From Chrysomallon squamiferum (taxonomy: Eukaryota; Mollusca; Gastropoda; Neomphalida; Peltospiridae), in the NCBI GenBank assembly GCA_012295275.1, contig CM022666.1, forward strand, positions 4,157,887 through 4,221,886: a stretch of 64,000 bases of DNA, in the 5' to 3' direction. A model generated the notes under the pieces. It had not been told where the DNA came from, ran no database searches, and saw nothing but the letters and a program-made list of their open reading frames with translations. Shown here one piece after another: positions 38,034 to 52,815 of this stretch (position 1 is its first letter; the number at the start of each line of letters is the position of its first letter). Both the position numbers and the translations under genes were made by a program.

Positions 38034-41000
38034 TTTAACTGAAATATATAAATAAATACTATTATCAGAAAAAAGTTGTAAAAAATCTATAGAATAATGA
38101 TGATGATGATAATTCAAAGCTTTATTAATTATACATAAAATATATTAATAATCAAACATGCTTGCAAGTATTATTATTTTTTTTTAAATTTGTAACAGAA
38201 AAATGTTGTACATAAATATATAATAATACTAAAATTATAATGATGATGGTGATGGTGATAAAAAAAACTGTTTTTAATATCTAAAGTATTTTAACAATAA
38301 AACACACTTACAACTTCTTCAAAATCCTCTCGAGCTTGATCTAGTTTTCCTTGTTTTAATAAAACATTTCCTCTTTGAACTCGAGCCTGTGGGAAAAAAA
38401 TGGAAATATTACAACTTTAATAAGTTTTTAAATATATATATATATAGACATTATATGAAAAAAAATAAAAAAATAAATGATCCAAATAATTAATAATTAT
38501 ACATTCTTCACTCGCATTTAGTTACTGTTATAAGTAGATATAAAATCCCGTTCCAACCTGCATCTCCTAAATCTTTCCTGTCATACTATAAAAATTTCCT
38601 TTAAAATATGGATTTGGTGGGCTTTTAGAGAAGAGATTTATAATTTAGCTGTAGATTCTCTTTCTTAGCCTGTCATAACAAACAAAAAATACATTTTTAT
38701 GATAACAGTTGTCAAATTAAAACCATTTTCATTAAATATATATAATAGTGGAGAACTATTTAAATAATGGAAATTAAAAATGTAACTCAAAGCAACTCAC
38801 AGCTGTAAAATCTGGTCTGAGCTCAATACAGCGATCTAGATCGGGCAAAGCAGACCTAGACTTGCCAATGGCAAGATAGACTGTAGCTCTCCGGAAGTAA
38901 GTTAAATAGTTCTTAGGGTCACCCTCTGGAAAAAAATTAAAATAATAATAAATTAATTAATTAATTAAAACATAAATGAAAACAGAAGAACAAGCAGAAG
39001 AACAGAACAGAATAAAATAAATTTCAAAATATAACTAAAATATTAAAAAAGTTGAAATTTTAATGAATGACTTTAAAAATGTGCATGTAATGATGATAAT
39101 GAAAATAATAATAATAATATTATTCCTAATAACAACAGCAATAATATTATTAACAATAACAATAGTAATAGTAAATTTTAATTACAAAATCCACAAAAAA
39201 ACAAAACAAATGAATAGACAGACTTGAGATCGTTAAGTCAGGAAATCACATGATAATTCTTAATTCCCTAAACATTGCTGAATGTGCTGTTTGCCTACAT
39301 TCTCACAACATATTCACTTAAAATAAATAATAATCAACATCTTGTTATACCTTCAGGTTGTGTAATACACACCTATTTAGAGCTTTAAGAGGATTTAAAA
39401 AGCTGTAGCACTAATACATAGCATGCAAAATTAAAGCAGTTTATTTGTGAATAGCGTACGATATAAAATACCTTGTTTGTAGTAATTCGAAATGCACAAC
39501 ACCTGTAATTAGTGGAAATCTGAGATTGTTATTTACCTATTGCCAGGTGATAATGAGACAGAGCTTCTGCTAGCTGCCCGGCTGCGAGTAATTTTTTTCC
39601 CATTTCCAGGTTTTTCTCAACATCAATGTTACCTCCATCAGCTCCTGTAGATACAGAAATAAATTAAAATTAAAATAATAATTAAACTGTGAAATAAATT
39701 GAAATGTAATGTAATGTAGTGTAGTTTGATATGATATAATATAATATAATATAGTATATAATATAATATAATATAATATAATATAATATAATATAATATA
39801 ATATAATATAATATAATATAATATAATATAATATGTGGTGTGATGTGATCTAAAATAAAATAAAATAAAATAACATAAAATAAAGTAAAAGTAACAACAA
39901 ACAAAAACAAAAAAAAAAAAAAAAAAAAAAAAAAAAAGCAGATGAAAAAATTTAATAAATAGAAAAATTACTAATAAACTTTAAAACATTGAAATGTCAC
40001 CCACTCTACAAACTTCCATGATTTCAATTAAGTGAACAAACTTTATTAATTACATGTGATTCATTTTAATATTTCATCTGTAGAAATGTGTTAACATAAT
40101 ATTTGACACCTCATAATCTACAAAGCTGTAGCAGGTTGAAGTGTTATTTAAAACATGAATTCATTCACAGTAAATTATGTATGAAAAAGGTGTGTTATCA
40201 AAAACTGGAATTTGCCCCAAGACATAATGACATATACCTTTATTTAGAACTCTGAATTATGAAATATTGCCTGAGGAAAAACATTATAAAAATAAATAAT
40301 AAAAAAAATTGAAAAAGACACAACTGTGTTAGTTTTTAAACTTTGTAATCAGCAGATTTTATATTTTGTTTCTGGGAAATGGTGGTAGACATTTTGTTTT
40401 AACTGTATCTCTCTTTTTCTCTTTCTCTCTGTATGTATATTTATTAAGTATGCAGTTTTGTGTATGTGCGTGCATGTGTGCAATATATCTATATATTTGT
40501 CAATAAGATTTATAGATTTCTTAACCTGACAGAAATAAATAGATTTACTGATCCTATCTCAGCAGAGAGCAAGTAATAACCTTTGATAAATATCTTAATA
40601 TTAAAAGGAATCCATGCTGTGAACTCTCCATGACAAACTTTTTTATGCTTAACACTACAGCAGTAATCAGTAAGTTTCCAGTTATTCTGCTGTTTTGCAG
40701 TGAATGTATTAAATCCAGAGACTAAGTATAAATTTAAGAAAGAAGGAAGGGGAAATAGACAGACAGACAGACAAAAAAAAAAAAGATTGAAAAAGAGAGA
40801 AAGAAAGAGTGAAACAGAGAAAGAATGAATAAAAGAGAAAAAGAAAATTTAACTTACTGGATAAATAATTAAAGAGGACATATGTTATTCCAAACATTTT
40901 AAGTTATTTTAGCAACAATAATTAAAACAAAAAAAAAACAAAAAAAACTAGTAAAAAAAATGTATATACATTTAGTGACAAGTCAGAACATTTTTATTAT

Positions 41001-42344
41001 TGATGGCAGTATTTTTTAACATTGATCAGAAAATCACTGCTGTCACTTTTATACTAAACACGTATTTATATCAACTCTTATGAACTGTTGATCAGATATG
41101 ATAAAAACCATAAATATATAATAAAAAAATATAAATAAATAAATAATTTGAATAAACCACTGCTAATAGCTTTACAGTTTGCCTGGTTTAACATTTAATA
41201 CACTTTTTCTGGTTGTGTGAAAGTAAAAAAAAGTGTTCATATCAAAAAGATTGTTATCTAAATAAATTGACCTTTTATTGAATAAACCTAATTTCATCTC
41301 TGAAATGAAAAAATAACAAAAATTAAATAAAATTAAAAATAATTAACTTACTGACTGCAATATGAGATCTAATACAAATGATCTTTTTTTTTTACAAAAT
41401 TTCTAATTATATCAGACCAAAATGTTTTTATTGGTTGTTGTTTTTTTAATTTGAAAACTGAACTATCTCACAGACAGAAAAATACATATTGTTATATTAT
41501 ACATTTTTAATACACATAGGTGGAACAGGAAACAATTTGATAAGCACCAGGTGAGGACTGATCCTGCATCCTATCACTCCCATGTTTGTTAAAAAATAAA
41601 AAATTTAAAATTGCAAGAATCAGTATATATTAATTTTTTTTTATATTATATAAAACAAAGATACAGGTTTATTTTAACATTCATTTATTTTTATTTTTTT
41701 TGTAATGTAATTTAAAATGAGTCTATTATAATATTTTGAGAATAGAAAATATATTTAATCTTGTTTTTGAGGCCCACAACCTTTAATAATAATAAAGTAT
41801 TACCATGATATAAGTATGAAAAAAAAAAAAAAAAAAAAGGGATGAAGGTTGTCATTTTAAAAACCTTGTTCCATGACAGCCATTTCTTATCGTGCATTTT
41901 TTACACTACAGCAAATAGAGACAAACAAACTGAAAGATACAGCAAATTTTACAAATAATTTACCCGTTCCTGCCAGTTGGATTACTGTTTTGATACAAAA
42001 TGGAGAAAATCAATTAGTTTTACTGTAATTAGCCTTGAACCAGACTCACCACTGCCTGTTTTATAGTTAATGTTTTTAACACAGTCACTGCAGCAGCTGA
42101 TAAAATGTGTAGTTTGAAAACATGTAGGTCATTGCTGTCTCTTTTAGAATTATTCATGAAATGCCCATGCATTCTAACATAAAGTTTTTTTTTTCATTTT
42201 TTTATTTTTTTTTATAAAATAATAATAATCAAAACAACAAAAAGTTCTATTTAGAATTATTCATGAAATATTCATGCATTTCATATCATTTTTGACATTT
42301 TTTTTATTAATATATATATCCACACAAACACACACACACACATC

Positions 42345-42386
<42 letters not shown>

Positions 42387-43074
42387 ATATATTTTTTGCA
42401 TTCATTCTTTTTTTTTTGAGACCCCCAGCCTTTTATAATAATAAAGTATTATCATGATATGAGTATGAGAAAAAAATAAAAAATATATATATATATTAAA
42501 ATCAAGTACCAACAGCATAATTCAGTTATTAAAGAATGAGATACAAAACCAATCCACCATGATATAAGTTAGATTTACTCAGAATCTAAAAGAATGAATG
42601 AAAAAAATATATCACCACCTGTGACATGACAATACAGGTAACTAGAATGGGCAATAACATTTAAAAAATCAATTCTAAGATTTATCATTCCCTGTGGGGT
42701 GATCTAACAACAGATACATAAGTATACGCACAGTCTAGTTAAATGTACATCCATGTGTTAATTAAAACATAAAAAAAAATGATTGTAAAAGCTTATGTCA
42801 TCTTGTATTTATCATTTTCTCAAAATTTCAAGCTGTTTTAATCAAAGGAGCAATCATGTATTTCTCTGTACACATTTGTTATGAAGCATCTATCAAGTAA
42901 TGATACCTATTATGTAGGTTAATGTTTTTTTTAAATTGTGGATTTGTAAAACAAAATAATTAAATTGTGACATACACTCTCCAAAATAAACAAGAAGAAG
43001 TAAATAAAAATAAATAAATAAAAAATAAAATAAACAGTTATTTAACAAGTTCATACTGATTATGTAACAATTCT

Positions 43075-43139
<65 letters not shown>

Positions 43140-44528
43140 CACATATACTGTCAAATTATATAACAAAAAATCATAATTAACTACTATATTCTAACTGAAA
43201 AGCAGTTTAACAACAGTAATATATATATATATATATATATAAAAATATATAAAATTAAAAGTTATATTACCATCTGTTGTCAGATTATATAAACAACAAC
43301 AATAAAAATTGGTGAGAAAATTTGGAGAAATAACTTTAGTGGAATACACTAATAACAGAGACCTACAGAACAGTGAAAAATAAAAGAAACGTCCAATTCA
43401 GCTAAAGACTGCTAATCAGTATTTTCAAATTAATCATTAGAATTGTTATAGAAAACAAACATTTTCCATCTTTTCCCCCCAGAATTATAACTAAATTTTA
43501 AAAAAATTTTAAAAAAAAGAAAAAGAAATAAAAAGTAACTACTGTATATTTGATGAAGATATGTATCCCATACTTAAAATATTATTATATAAGGTAGATA
43601 ATTTACAATTTTGGTATATCTGTGTCCATCAGTTAATTATATTATGTAAAACAATAATCATTCATTTAAAAACATCTGTATGGGTACTCTGGAGAACAGA
43701 CACAACACTTTCCTACTAACTGAACTTCAAGAACTCAGATCTGCAGCAATGTCACTTTTAACTTTTTTGAACTGAATTGTATACATATACTTACAAACTA
43801 ACAAAATATTTCAAAGATTTGTTTTTGTTAATTTATTAGATTATCATTTGTTTTGTGACTGTAGGTAGGTTATTTGTTTGTTGTTTTTTGTTGTTGTTTT
43901 TTTTTTTTACCTGAAAATGACAACAAAAAATGTAAATGTCATAGTTATTTTGAACTGTTACAAGTGTTAGCAAAATGACTTCATTTGATACATACTGGTA
44001 CAGGTATAATTATATCTATGTACATATAAATGAGTGTGGATACATGAGTTTGTATAATTGTTTTTCATCTTAACGCTATTAAAAAAAAAAAAAAATGTCA
44101 AATCCTTTTTTGCGAAGTTGTGATACTGAAGTATACATTATCATGATTAAGAATTTAAATAATTGTTTAAGAGTTTTCAAAACGGTGCCTTTTAAACATT
44201 GCTGCTCTTAATTATTAACGGTCTTAAATAAATATCTTTCTCATATTATATTATTTTAGAAAATAAAAATTATTTGTTTCTGACGAAATGTCACTATGGG
44301 GTGTCGAATGTGTCAAGTTCCACTCTATCTTCGTTCACAACCTATTACCATAGATGTTACAACGTTACCAAAGTGAAAGTACCTGGTTGCCATAAGCATC
44401 TTTAACTACTCTCTATGAACGGGAAATGTTGTTCCATTTCTAAAAAACAATAAAATCTTACCATCTAAACAGAAGTCAATTAAAATGAAGAGCGAAATTG
44501 ACTGCAGAACTTGAATCGGCGGCTGCAT
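32271..44528 (-). CDS. DNAJC3: DnaJ homolog subfamily C member 3 (p58IPK), ER co-chaperone
   Basis: Eleven coding exons (minus strand, 5' to 3'): 44528-44462, 39644-39537, 38925-38801, 38386-38312, 37370-37227, 36454-36273, 35212-34987, 34304-34184, 33773-33641, 33120-32975, 32398-32271. They total 1,455 nt, giving 484 aa plus stop, with all phases compatible; the human protein is 504 aa. Residues 1-22 are a hydrophobic signal peptide (SISLFILIDFCL). TPR repeats follow (LEMGKKLLAAGQLAEAL, NYLTYFRRATVYLAIGKS, ARVQRGNVLLKQGKLDQA, SQIHYNMGEAEESL). The J domain starts at RDYYKILGVKR (about residue 383), with the essential HPD at 413-415. The tail ends FSFKFHFN as in other DNAJC3 proteins. In the ER lumen it binds unfolded proteins through the TPRs and stimulates BiP ATPase through the J domain. 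Intron 1 is 4.8 kb. Confidence 0.96.
33140..33380. repeat. (AAT)n-rich tract in a DNAJC3 intron
   Basis: Several AAT arrays separated by TACTAAAAATAAC spacers, suggesting duplication of a microsatellite plus its flank. It sits just upstream of the acceptor-side polypyrimidine tract of the HPD exon. Confidence 0.85.
33861..34045. repeat. Degenerate (AGT)n tract in a DNAJC3 intron
   Basis: About 185 bp of imperfect AGT trinucleotides. It gives long serine-rich and leucine-rich false frames on the two strands. Confidence 0.85.
34610..34970. repeat. Degenerate ~60-bp tandem repeat in a DNAJC3 intron
   Basis: Recurring blocks ATTATGTCCCTT, CCCATTACAAAACAGAGTT and AATTCCCTTC...GATTTAT, repeated five or six times with drift. 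The tract ends about 20 bp from the 5' splice site of exon 7 (34987). Confidence 0.65.
36040..36265. repeat. (AAAT)n/(AAAC)n tract beside DNAJC3 exon 6
   Basis: Tetranucleotide AAAT and AAAC arrays with GATA interruptions, ending within ten bases of the exon 6 donor (36273). Confidence 0.8.
37030..37205. repeat. A-rich tract in a DNAJC3 intron
   Basis: Nearly continuous adenine runs broken by single T or G bases, followed by AAAAT repeats. Exact length is likely unreliable. Confidence 0.8.
39725..39832. repeat. (TAATA)n pentanucleotide satellite in DNAJC3 intron 1
   Basis: About 20 copies of a five-base AATAT-type unit, some 80 bp from the exon 2 acceptor. Confidence 0.85.
43075..43138. repeat. 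(TA)n microsatellite in DNAJC3 intron 1
   Basis: About 30 TA repeats with one interruption. A second TA run is at 43219-43240. Confidence 0.85.
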
Positions 44529-44603
44529 AACTTGATTTATTTAAGGACACCTCAGCATTTACAAGTTACATCGCTAGCGTTTATACATATCTCCGTCAGC
44601 ACT

Positions 44604-44622
44604 CGTGGTCAACCTCGATTGG
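44604..44622 (-). promoter_or_regulatory. ER-stress response element (ERSE) of DNAJC3
   Basis: Read on the gene's strand: CCAAT (44622-44618), exactly nine bases, then CCACG (44608-44604). This matches the consensus CCAAT-N9-CCACG bound by NF-Y with ATF6 or XBP1. It lies 76-94 bp upstream of the DNAJC3 start codon, in the right orientation. DNAJC3 is a known unfolded-protein-response target in mammals, so the match is functionally coherent. Confidence 0.75.
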
Positions 44623-44633
44623 ATGAAACTATT

Positions 44634-44642
44634 ACTTCCGGG
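44634..44642. promoter_or_regulatory. ETS-type motif upstream of DNAJC3
   Basis: ACTTCCGGG (CCGGAAGT on the other strand), about 12 bp beyond the ERSE. It is typical of broadly expressed promoters. Confidence 0.4.
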
Positions 44643-44849
44643 TCAACGTGGGTGTAAATCCCTCCTCTTTGCTAGAAACCGTTCGTGGCGTTTTAAGAAT
44701 CCATTGAGATTTTCGAATGATTAGATCCTTTTCGATACGTCTAAGATAAACCGGTAGAGAAAATATTCCACATCTTCATAAAATGTGTGGATATTTCTCC
44801 TTTCTTTTAGTTGTGTCATTTTCCGACTGAGATACTTTATTAATAATAA

Positions 44850-44853
44850 ATAA

Positions 44854-44925
<72 letters not shown>
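44850..44925. repeat. Poly(A) tract upstream of DNAJC3
   Basis: About 75 bases of adenine with a single T. Length is likely uncertain in the assembly. Confidence 0.85.
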
Positions 44926-44926
<1 letters not shown>

Positions 44927-45153
44927 AACTACTACCTTTAATAATTAAATTAAAACATTAAAATGTATAAGAATCAGTCTGCTAAGATCAGTGTAGTCCG
45001 TAATGTGCGGGGAACGTTTTGATTTTATTTATTTATTTATTATTTTTGTTGTTTAGTTTGTTTTGATACAAATCATGTCATTTACATATAGTAATAGTTT
45101 ATATAAAAATGCGTTGATCAATAGATAAATATAAAGATTAATCATTTATGAGT

Positions 45154-45248
45154 GTCATTGCGTACTTAGTGGATGTTAACTGTCTTTACTTCTTCTTGTT
45201 CAGACAGTGCTAGAAAACAGAAAATCGGTCCACCAAGTACGCGATGAC
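45154..45248. repeat. Near-perfect inverted repeat (20-bp arms)
   Basis: Arms at 45154-45173 and 45229-45248 are reverse complements at 18 of 20 positions. Inside is a second stem ACTGTC (45179-45184)/GACAGT (45203-45208). The right arm overlaps a CRE palindrome TGACGTCA (45245-45252). It may be a small MITE or a transcribed hairpin. Confidence 0.55.
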
Positions 45249-46259
45249 GTCACAACAAGATTTTATTTAACTTTACTTATTCGTTATTAACAGGACGGGG
45301 AGGGGGAATTAAATATACAGAATAAATTTAGACTTTCTTTGTATGAACTTCAAATACATATATATATTCGAGATAAGCAGTTTAATTATGCTGTATATGC
45401 AATGGGTGTATATGCTTATTTGATAAATCCACTATTTCACCATAAAACAGATACTGACACAGTGAAATGATAAATATAAATAATATTATACAACTCCGAG
45501 TTTTGTTCTGTTAACTCATTATGAAATTAGGTGTTTGCGAAGCCTTGATAAGCGTGATATTTTTACTTAATTTATTATTATTATTTTTAAAGTGTCAATT
45601 CAGTAAATATATTACTGACAGTTTAAGAAAAATCTATCATCTGTCTTAAAATAAGATATCAGTTCAGTAATATCATATTGTAATATAAAATGTAACTAAA
45701 TATTTATTTTTGCTAATTAAAAAAAAAAAATTGTCATTTAAAATACATACACACATACATACATACATACATACATATACACATAAAAATAAAATAATCA
45801 CACACTTTTCAGAGAATATTCGTTTTAACTAACATTGTCAGCTGATATAATTATCTAGTCAAACAAGCGTACACACACACACACAGACATGTATAGATAA
45901 ACAAAACGAAAGTAAAAATTAACAAATTTTATTAACTATTTGTATGTGATATGATGCAATATGTGATTTGATACAGTACCAACCAAATAAGACACAAAAC
46001 AAAAAGACAACAGAATTTGTAAAATTAGATTAAATAAAGTAATATAATAACAATAAAATCTCTTTTACTTAAGATTATTGACGGAAGCACTAAGATCACC
46101 TGTAAACGTTTTCTGAACATTCAGTTTTGTAATTTCATACATATTACTGAAGAATAACGTTTTCTTTTTTTAAATTCAAGTGACCCTGTTAAATATAATA
46201 TAATTTTTGCAATAAAATTAAAATAAATAAATCATTGGTATATAGAGAAATAATAATCT

Positions 46260-46290
<31 letters not shown>

Positions 46291-46375
46291 AGACGTGAAA
46301 AATCAATAATATCAGAATTTGGACGTTTCAGTTTAATTTCTACTTTTCTTATTTATTTATTTGTTTTTTGACAAT

Positions 46376-46376
46376 C

Positions 46377-46434
<58 letters not shown>
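46376..46434. repeat. (AAT)n microsatellite
   Basis: Perfect AAT repeat of about 18 units, just 3' of the small membrane-protein gene. Confidence 0.9.
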
Positions 46435-46437
<3 letters not shown>

Positions 46438-46504
46438 TAATAATAGTAATTAAATCAGAGACCGTTTTTTTCAAAGATTTCATGATTTTGTGAAACAGTC
46501 TATT

Positions 46505-48196
<1,692 letters not shown>

Positions 48197-48284
48197 TGAT
48201 AGTTCAAATTGTGTCTGTTGAGTATAATATTGTAAGATAATATAAAAAAACCACATCTGTATGTATTTGGATATGTGTATCGTA

Positions 48285-48384
<100 letters not shown>

Positions 48385-48514
48385 CATACATATATATATA
48401 TACATTCATACATACATACACACATACATATATGTATGTATGTGTGTCTGTGTGTGCTGTGTATGTGTATGTTTCTGTTTAATTTTTAGTTTAATCCATC
48501 TCTTGACTGTGTTT

Positions 48515-48670
48515 TCGACAATATATATATATATATATATATACACTCTAAATGTCATTTGATACATAGAAACCCATATATATATATATTTACAAACATA
48601 CATACATACATACATACATACATACATACGTACGTACATTCATACATACATATATACAGACAGACAGACA
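48515..48670. repeat. (TA)n, (CATA)n and (CAGA)n microsatellite cluster
   Basis: TA run at 48522-48541, CATA tetranucleotides at 48595-48650, then CAGA at 48657-48672. Confidence 0.85.
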
Positions 48671-48699
48671 GATACAATTATATATAATAGTGAGAAAAT

Positions 48700-49866
48700 G
48701 ACGCAGAGAAGCAGAAGGTCATAGATAAAGTATGCGATCAATACTTTCTACGTAAATAAATGTAGTTATAACAATTTTTACGTGTTAGTATGCGATTGGT
48801 TAGATGTATAAGAAGAACTAACTGAAGCGGAACTTATTACATTTTGATATATCTATTTAATTATATTTTTATAACTTTCAACCTTTAATGGTTTCCCATC
48901 ACAGTTTTATTTAACTAGGAAACCATCCCAAATTCACCAAGTTTTATTAATTCTAAATAGTCATATTTCTAATTTATTCTAAGCTCTGCTAATGAAAACA
49001 CAAATATTTGGTCATATTAATCTTTATATGATATATCACGAACAAATTGCTAAGTTGTTTATTTGACAATGCTCTGGGATGTAAGCACAAAAAATATACT
49101 TATTTATTCATTCGCCGACATACATAGATAGATGATTTTGAGAAACTGAATAAAAGTAAAAACACAAGTATCTCGGAGTACACCTTTACAGTATCTCCTT
49201 CCCACAATGAACTAAGAAATAACTGTTGATTTATTTACTTTTAAAAATAAAAGAAAATATCACTTAGTGAAAAAGGGCTTGTGTTTGTACATCTACGTAT
49301 GTCGAAGAGTATGCAGTAAAAATAGTTTATAAAACGTCAGAAAACATTTATATAATTATTTCGTTACTGTGTTTATAGAAAAACAGATAAATAGACATTA
49401 ATTATTGCACGCTTTGGTCAGGGAGATCTCCCTCATTTATATTTATTATTAAAACTAGCTAATAGTAAAGGCAGGCATTACAGTGTCATTCATGGGTGCG
49501 TCTTTGAAATTATATGCATGTATTTTATCTACATACTAACAAAACAATACTGTCGAACAAAACTTGAGGGTACATTTATCAATTAATTTAGAATGAAGTA
49601 AGAAAAAATCATTATAATTACCTGTGTACTTGTATCAGAATACCCGAAGTTCGTTTTCGAGAATGTAAACAGCGATTCTAGTTGTATGACCTAGATATAC
49701 CTGTATTACAGGTACACCCTTAAATTCTAACAGAAGAGTCATTCAAGCGGAACGATATGAAAGAGTGGATAAAGATGGAGTTCGGATTCGGAATGCTTTT
49801 TGGTGTCGTTAGAAATCATTTAACACACTACAACAACAACAGTAAAAAATAAAATAAATAAATAAA

Positions 49867-49915
<49 letters not shown>

Positions 49916-50000
49916 TGTGTTAGTATTACTGTACGCATGTAACTATATATGACGTTTCTATAATTAAGTTCACACTTAATATAAATTAAAACCACTCAAA

Positions 50001-50040
<40 letters not shown>

Positions 50041-50270
50041 GTATATGTATATAAACATTAAAACAAGTAATTAAAGAACAATAAATTTGTAATATTTTAT
50101 GGCATTTTGTGAATACTATATTTATATTAGTTAATGCTGAATGACAGCAACAGTTACAGTGTAATTTGAAGCAATTAAAATGTATCGCTGAAGTAAAATT
50201 TAATTTTGTACACTTTATGATGATTATTTTCAAATAAAATAAAATAAAATAAAAACGAAGGAAAAGCACC
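48700..50270. other. Intergenic DNA between divergent genes
   Basis: Separates the small membrane-protein gene from SPRYD7. It contains (AAT)n at 49868-49912 and (ATT)n at 50000-50039. No coding exon is recognised. A 5' UTR exon of the membrane-protein gene is expected somewhere in its left part. Confidence 0.55.
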
Positions 50271-50278
50271 AAAGAAAA

Positions 50279-50338
50279 CGGAAGTGATGCTACAAGATAT
50301 TCTCAAAACCATTAATAGATTCCCACATCACTTCCGGG
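50279..50338. promoter_or_regulatory. SPRYD7 promoter with two ETS-type sites
   Basis: CGGAAGTG (50279-50286) and ACTTCCGGG (50330-50338) are oppositely oriented ETS/GABP-type motifs, the second only 11 bp before the start codon. No TATA box is seen. This is the pattern of a housekeeping promoter with a very short leader. Confidence 0.5.
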
Positions 50339-50343
50339 TATTT

Positions 50344-50358
50344 CCCAAGATGGCAGAA
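50344..50358 (+). promoter_or_regulatory. TISU/YY1-like start context of SPRYD7
   Basis: CAAGATGGCAG around the start codon fits SAASATGGC, the core of the TISU translation initiator of short-leader mRNAs, which also acts as a YY1 site. The last bases deviate from the full consensus. Confidence 0.4.
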
Positions 50359-50729
50359 TGTTTTTGTTGTTTTCGCTGCTGCTGGGATGGAGCCGGTTTT
50401 AAACATATTCCACTCAGAGAACTTCCAACAGTCAAACTGGATACTTCTCAGATGGGTTAGTTTTATTATTTTTTACCTGCCATATTCTATTTCACTTCGT
50501 ACTTTTTAAATTCTAGGCACCGCAATATGGAAAAATTATTTTTCTTAATCAGTTAAACTTAATGTTAATATTTTCTATTTCCTTATGCAAGTTATGGCTA
50601 TCAAGATTTTAGTGTTATTCTTTTATATATTTATTCTGTGGTTTCATATATCCTGCACGCTAAAATAATAAAATATCTTAACCCTTTTTATCCATTATTT
50701 ATGATTTCTATTGAATTATTTACATTTTT

Positions 50730-50785
<56 letters not shown>

Positions 50786-51570
50786 TTTTCTAGGAAATGA
50801 TGTTGTGATAGTCAAGAATGGTCGGCGAATATGTGGAACAGGAGCTGCATTGGCAAATGCTCCAATTGCCCAGAATAAAGCATACTTTGAAATTAAAGTT
50901 CAGAGTTCAGGTAGTTAAATTTTGAATAATGAATTAGTAGCTTAAAAACCGTGAGTGTTAAATGAAAATTTTCTTTGTGATATTATGTTTAAAAAGCAGA
51001 GGGAAAAAGAATGCTATTGATATATATATATGTATAATTGAAATGATAATCATATTGCTTGGTTATTTTTTGGTTTCAAAGTATTAGGCATATTTTAAAA
51101 TAATTTAATAATTGAATTTATACAAATACCTTTATGCCTTTATATGGAATCAGAGAACATACTGGTTTATAATTCTTTTCATATAAAATCAATTATCTGG
51201 GTTACATATGTATAACATTTATCAGTAATTGTCTTCCATTTTTGTAAATTTTGTTTCCATCATAATTTATATGTTATAAATACAACACAAGAATATAGTT
51301 ATTCTGATTGTTCGCTTGTTTGCAGGTATGTGGGGTGTGGGCCTGGCGACACAAAAGTGCAATGTGAATGTGACTCCAAAGGGAACTGTACAGAATCCTG
51401 GGTTTTAAGAAACGATGGGTCTTTGTACCATGATTCACAAGAAAAAGGAAAATTACCAGTGATACCTGAGGAAGGCGATATAGTGGTAAAAAATATATAA
51501 ATATAAAAATTAACACATCAGTAATTGTAGTAGTAATAATAACAAAAATAATAATAACAAAAAAAACAAC

Positions 51571-51601
<31 letters not shown>

Positions 51602-51825
51602 GATGATGATAATAACACAGGTTGAGGATCCTGATATCAAAAACTCTCTGTGAGCAGCTGACATAGTGATATATAACAGTTTAGCATACACATACTTTAT
51701 TTGTTGAACAAAATTATTAAAAATATTACATAAAAAATACTGAAAACTATCTGTATACAGTATATATATGAAATGTAAATCTGAAAAGCTTCTGCAATCC
51801 AAAACAAATCCAGTCTGAAGCATTT

Positions 51826-51881
<56 letters not shown>

Positions 51882-52772
51882 AGAAATAAGAAACAGAAAA
51901 GGAAAAAAAAAATTAATTAATAACAGGATAATTTAGAATTCACCAAATATATTGATGTTTTTACACATACTGAAAATCACTTTCCAAATATATACACTGC
52001 ATTATAACTGAATCTGTGGGATTCCACATCACATTTTCTGTGTTCCAATACAACGTCTGGGTATCATCTACATCTACTGTAGTTAAAATTCTCCCATTTA
52101 AACGACACAACCCATTTCACTCGTGAAGAGGTAACCAGAATAATTTAGAATTCGTGACAAATACATTTACGTGAATATTACACAGTGATAAAAATTAGTT
52201 ACAGAATAATCTGAAATTAGCCAAACAAGAATAATGTTATTATTTATTGAGTAATAAGGTTAAGAAATTGTTGTTTTTTTCATTTCAGGGTGTCTCGTAT
52301 GATCATGTGGATTTAAATTTCTTTGTGAATGGGATTGCAGCAAACTGCCCTCTGTTGGGAATCAAGGGAACTGTTTTTCCCATATTTTATGGTATGTATT
52401 AAAGATGTCAGTTCAGTGCTATTTTCAGTAGATTGAAATTGATACTTCCAGATTCAAAAACAACTAACAAAAATTCAGTTAAAAAAAAAAAATATATATA
52501 TATTTATATATTGTTTATAAAGTGGAATTTGAATAAGTAATAATCTTTCTAGTATTGAAAGCATCATACCAGTATTCATTTTGATCTGACTCGATTATCA
52601 ATGAATGCTAGTATTTAGTTTTGATTTTTAAACTTGATATTATGTAGATATGTTTGGACTGTGTGTGTGTGTGTGCACCATATACCAACATTTAATTATA
52701 ATATAACTTGGGATATCACTCACAGAATTAAATTCCAAGGAAATATAATAAGAAAATGGATAATTCCATGAC

Positions 52773-52815
<43 letters not shown>

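Noticed and set aside
44300-44440. Higher-complexity block in DNAJC3 intron 1 considered as an alternative first exon
   Set aside because: No open frame with a start and a phase-compatible donor was found. The signal-peptide exon at 44528-44462 already completes the gene.
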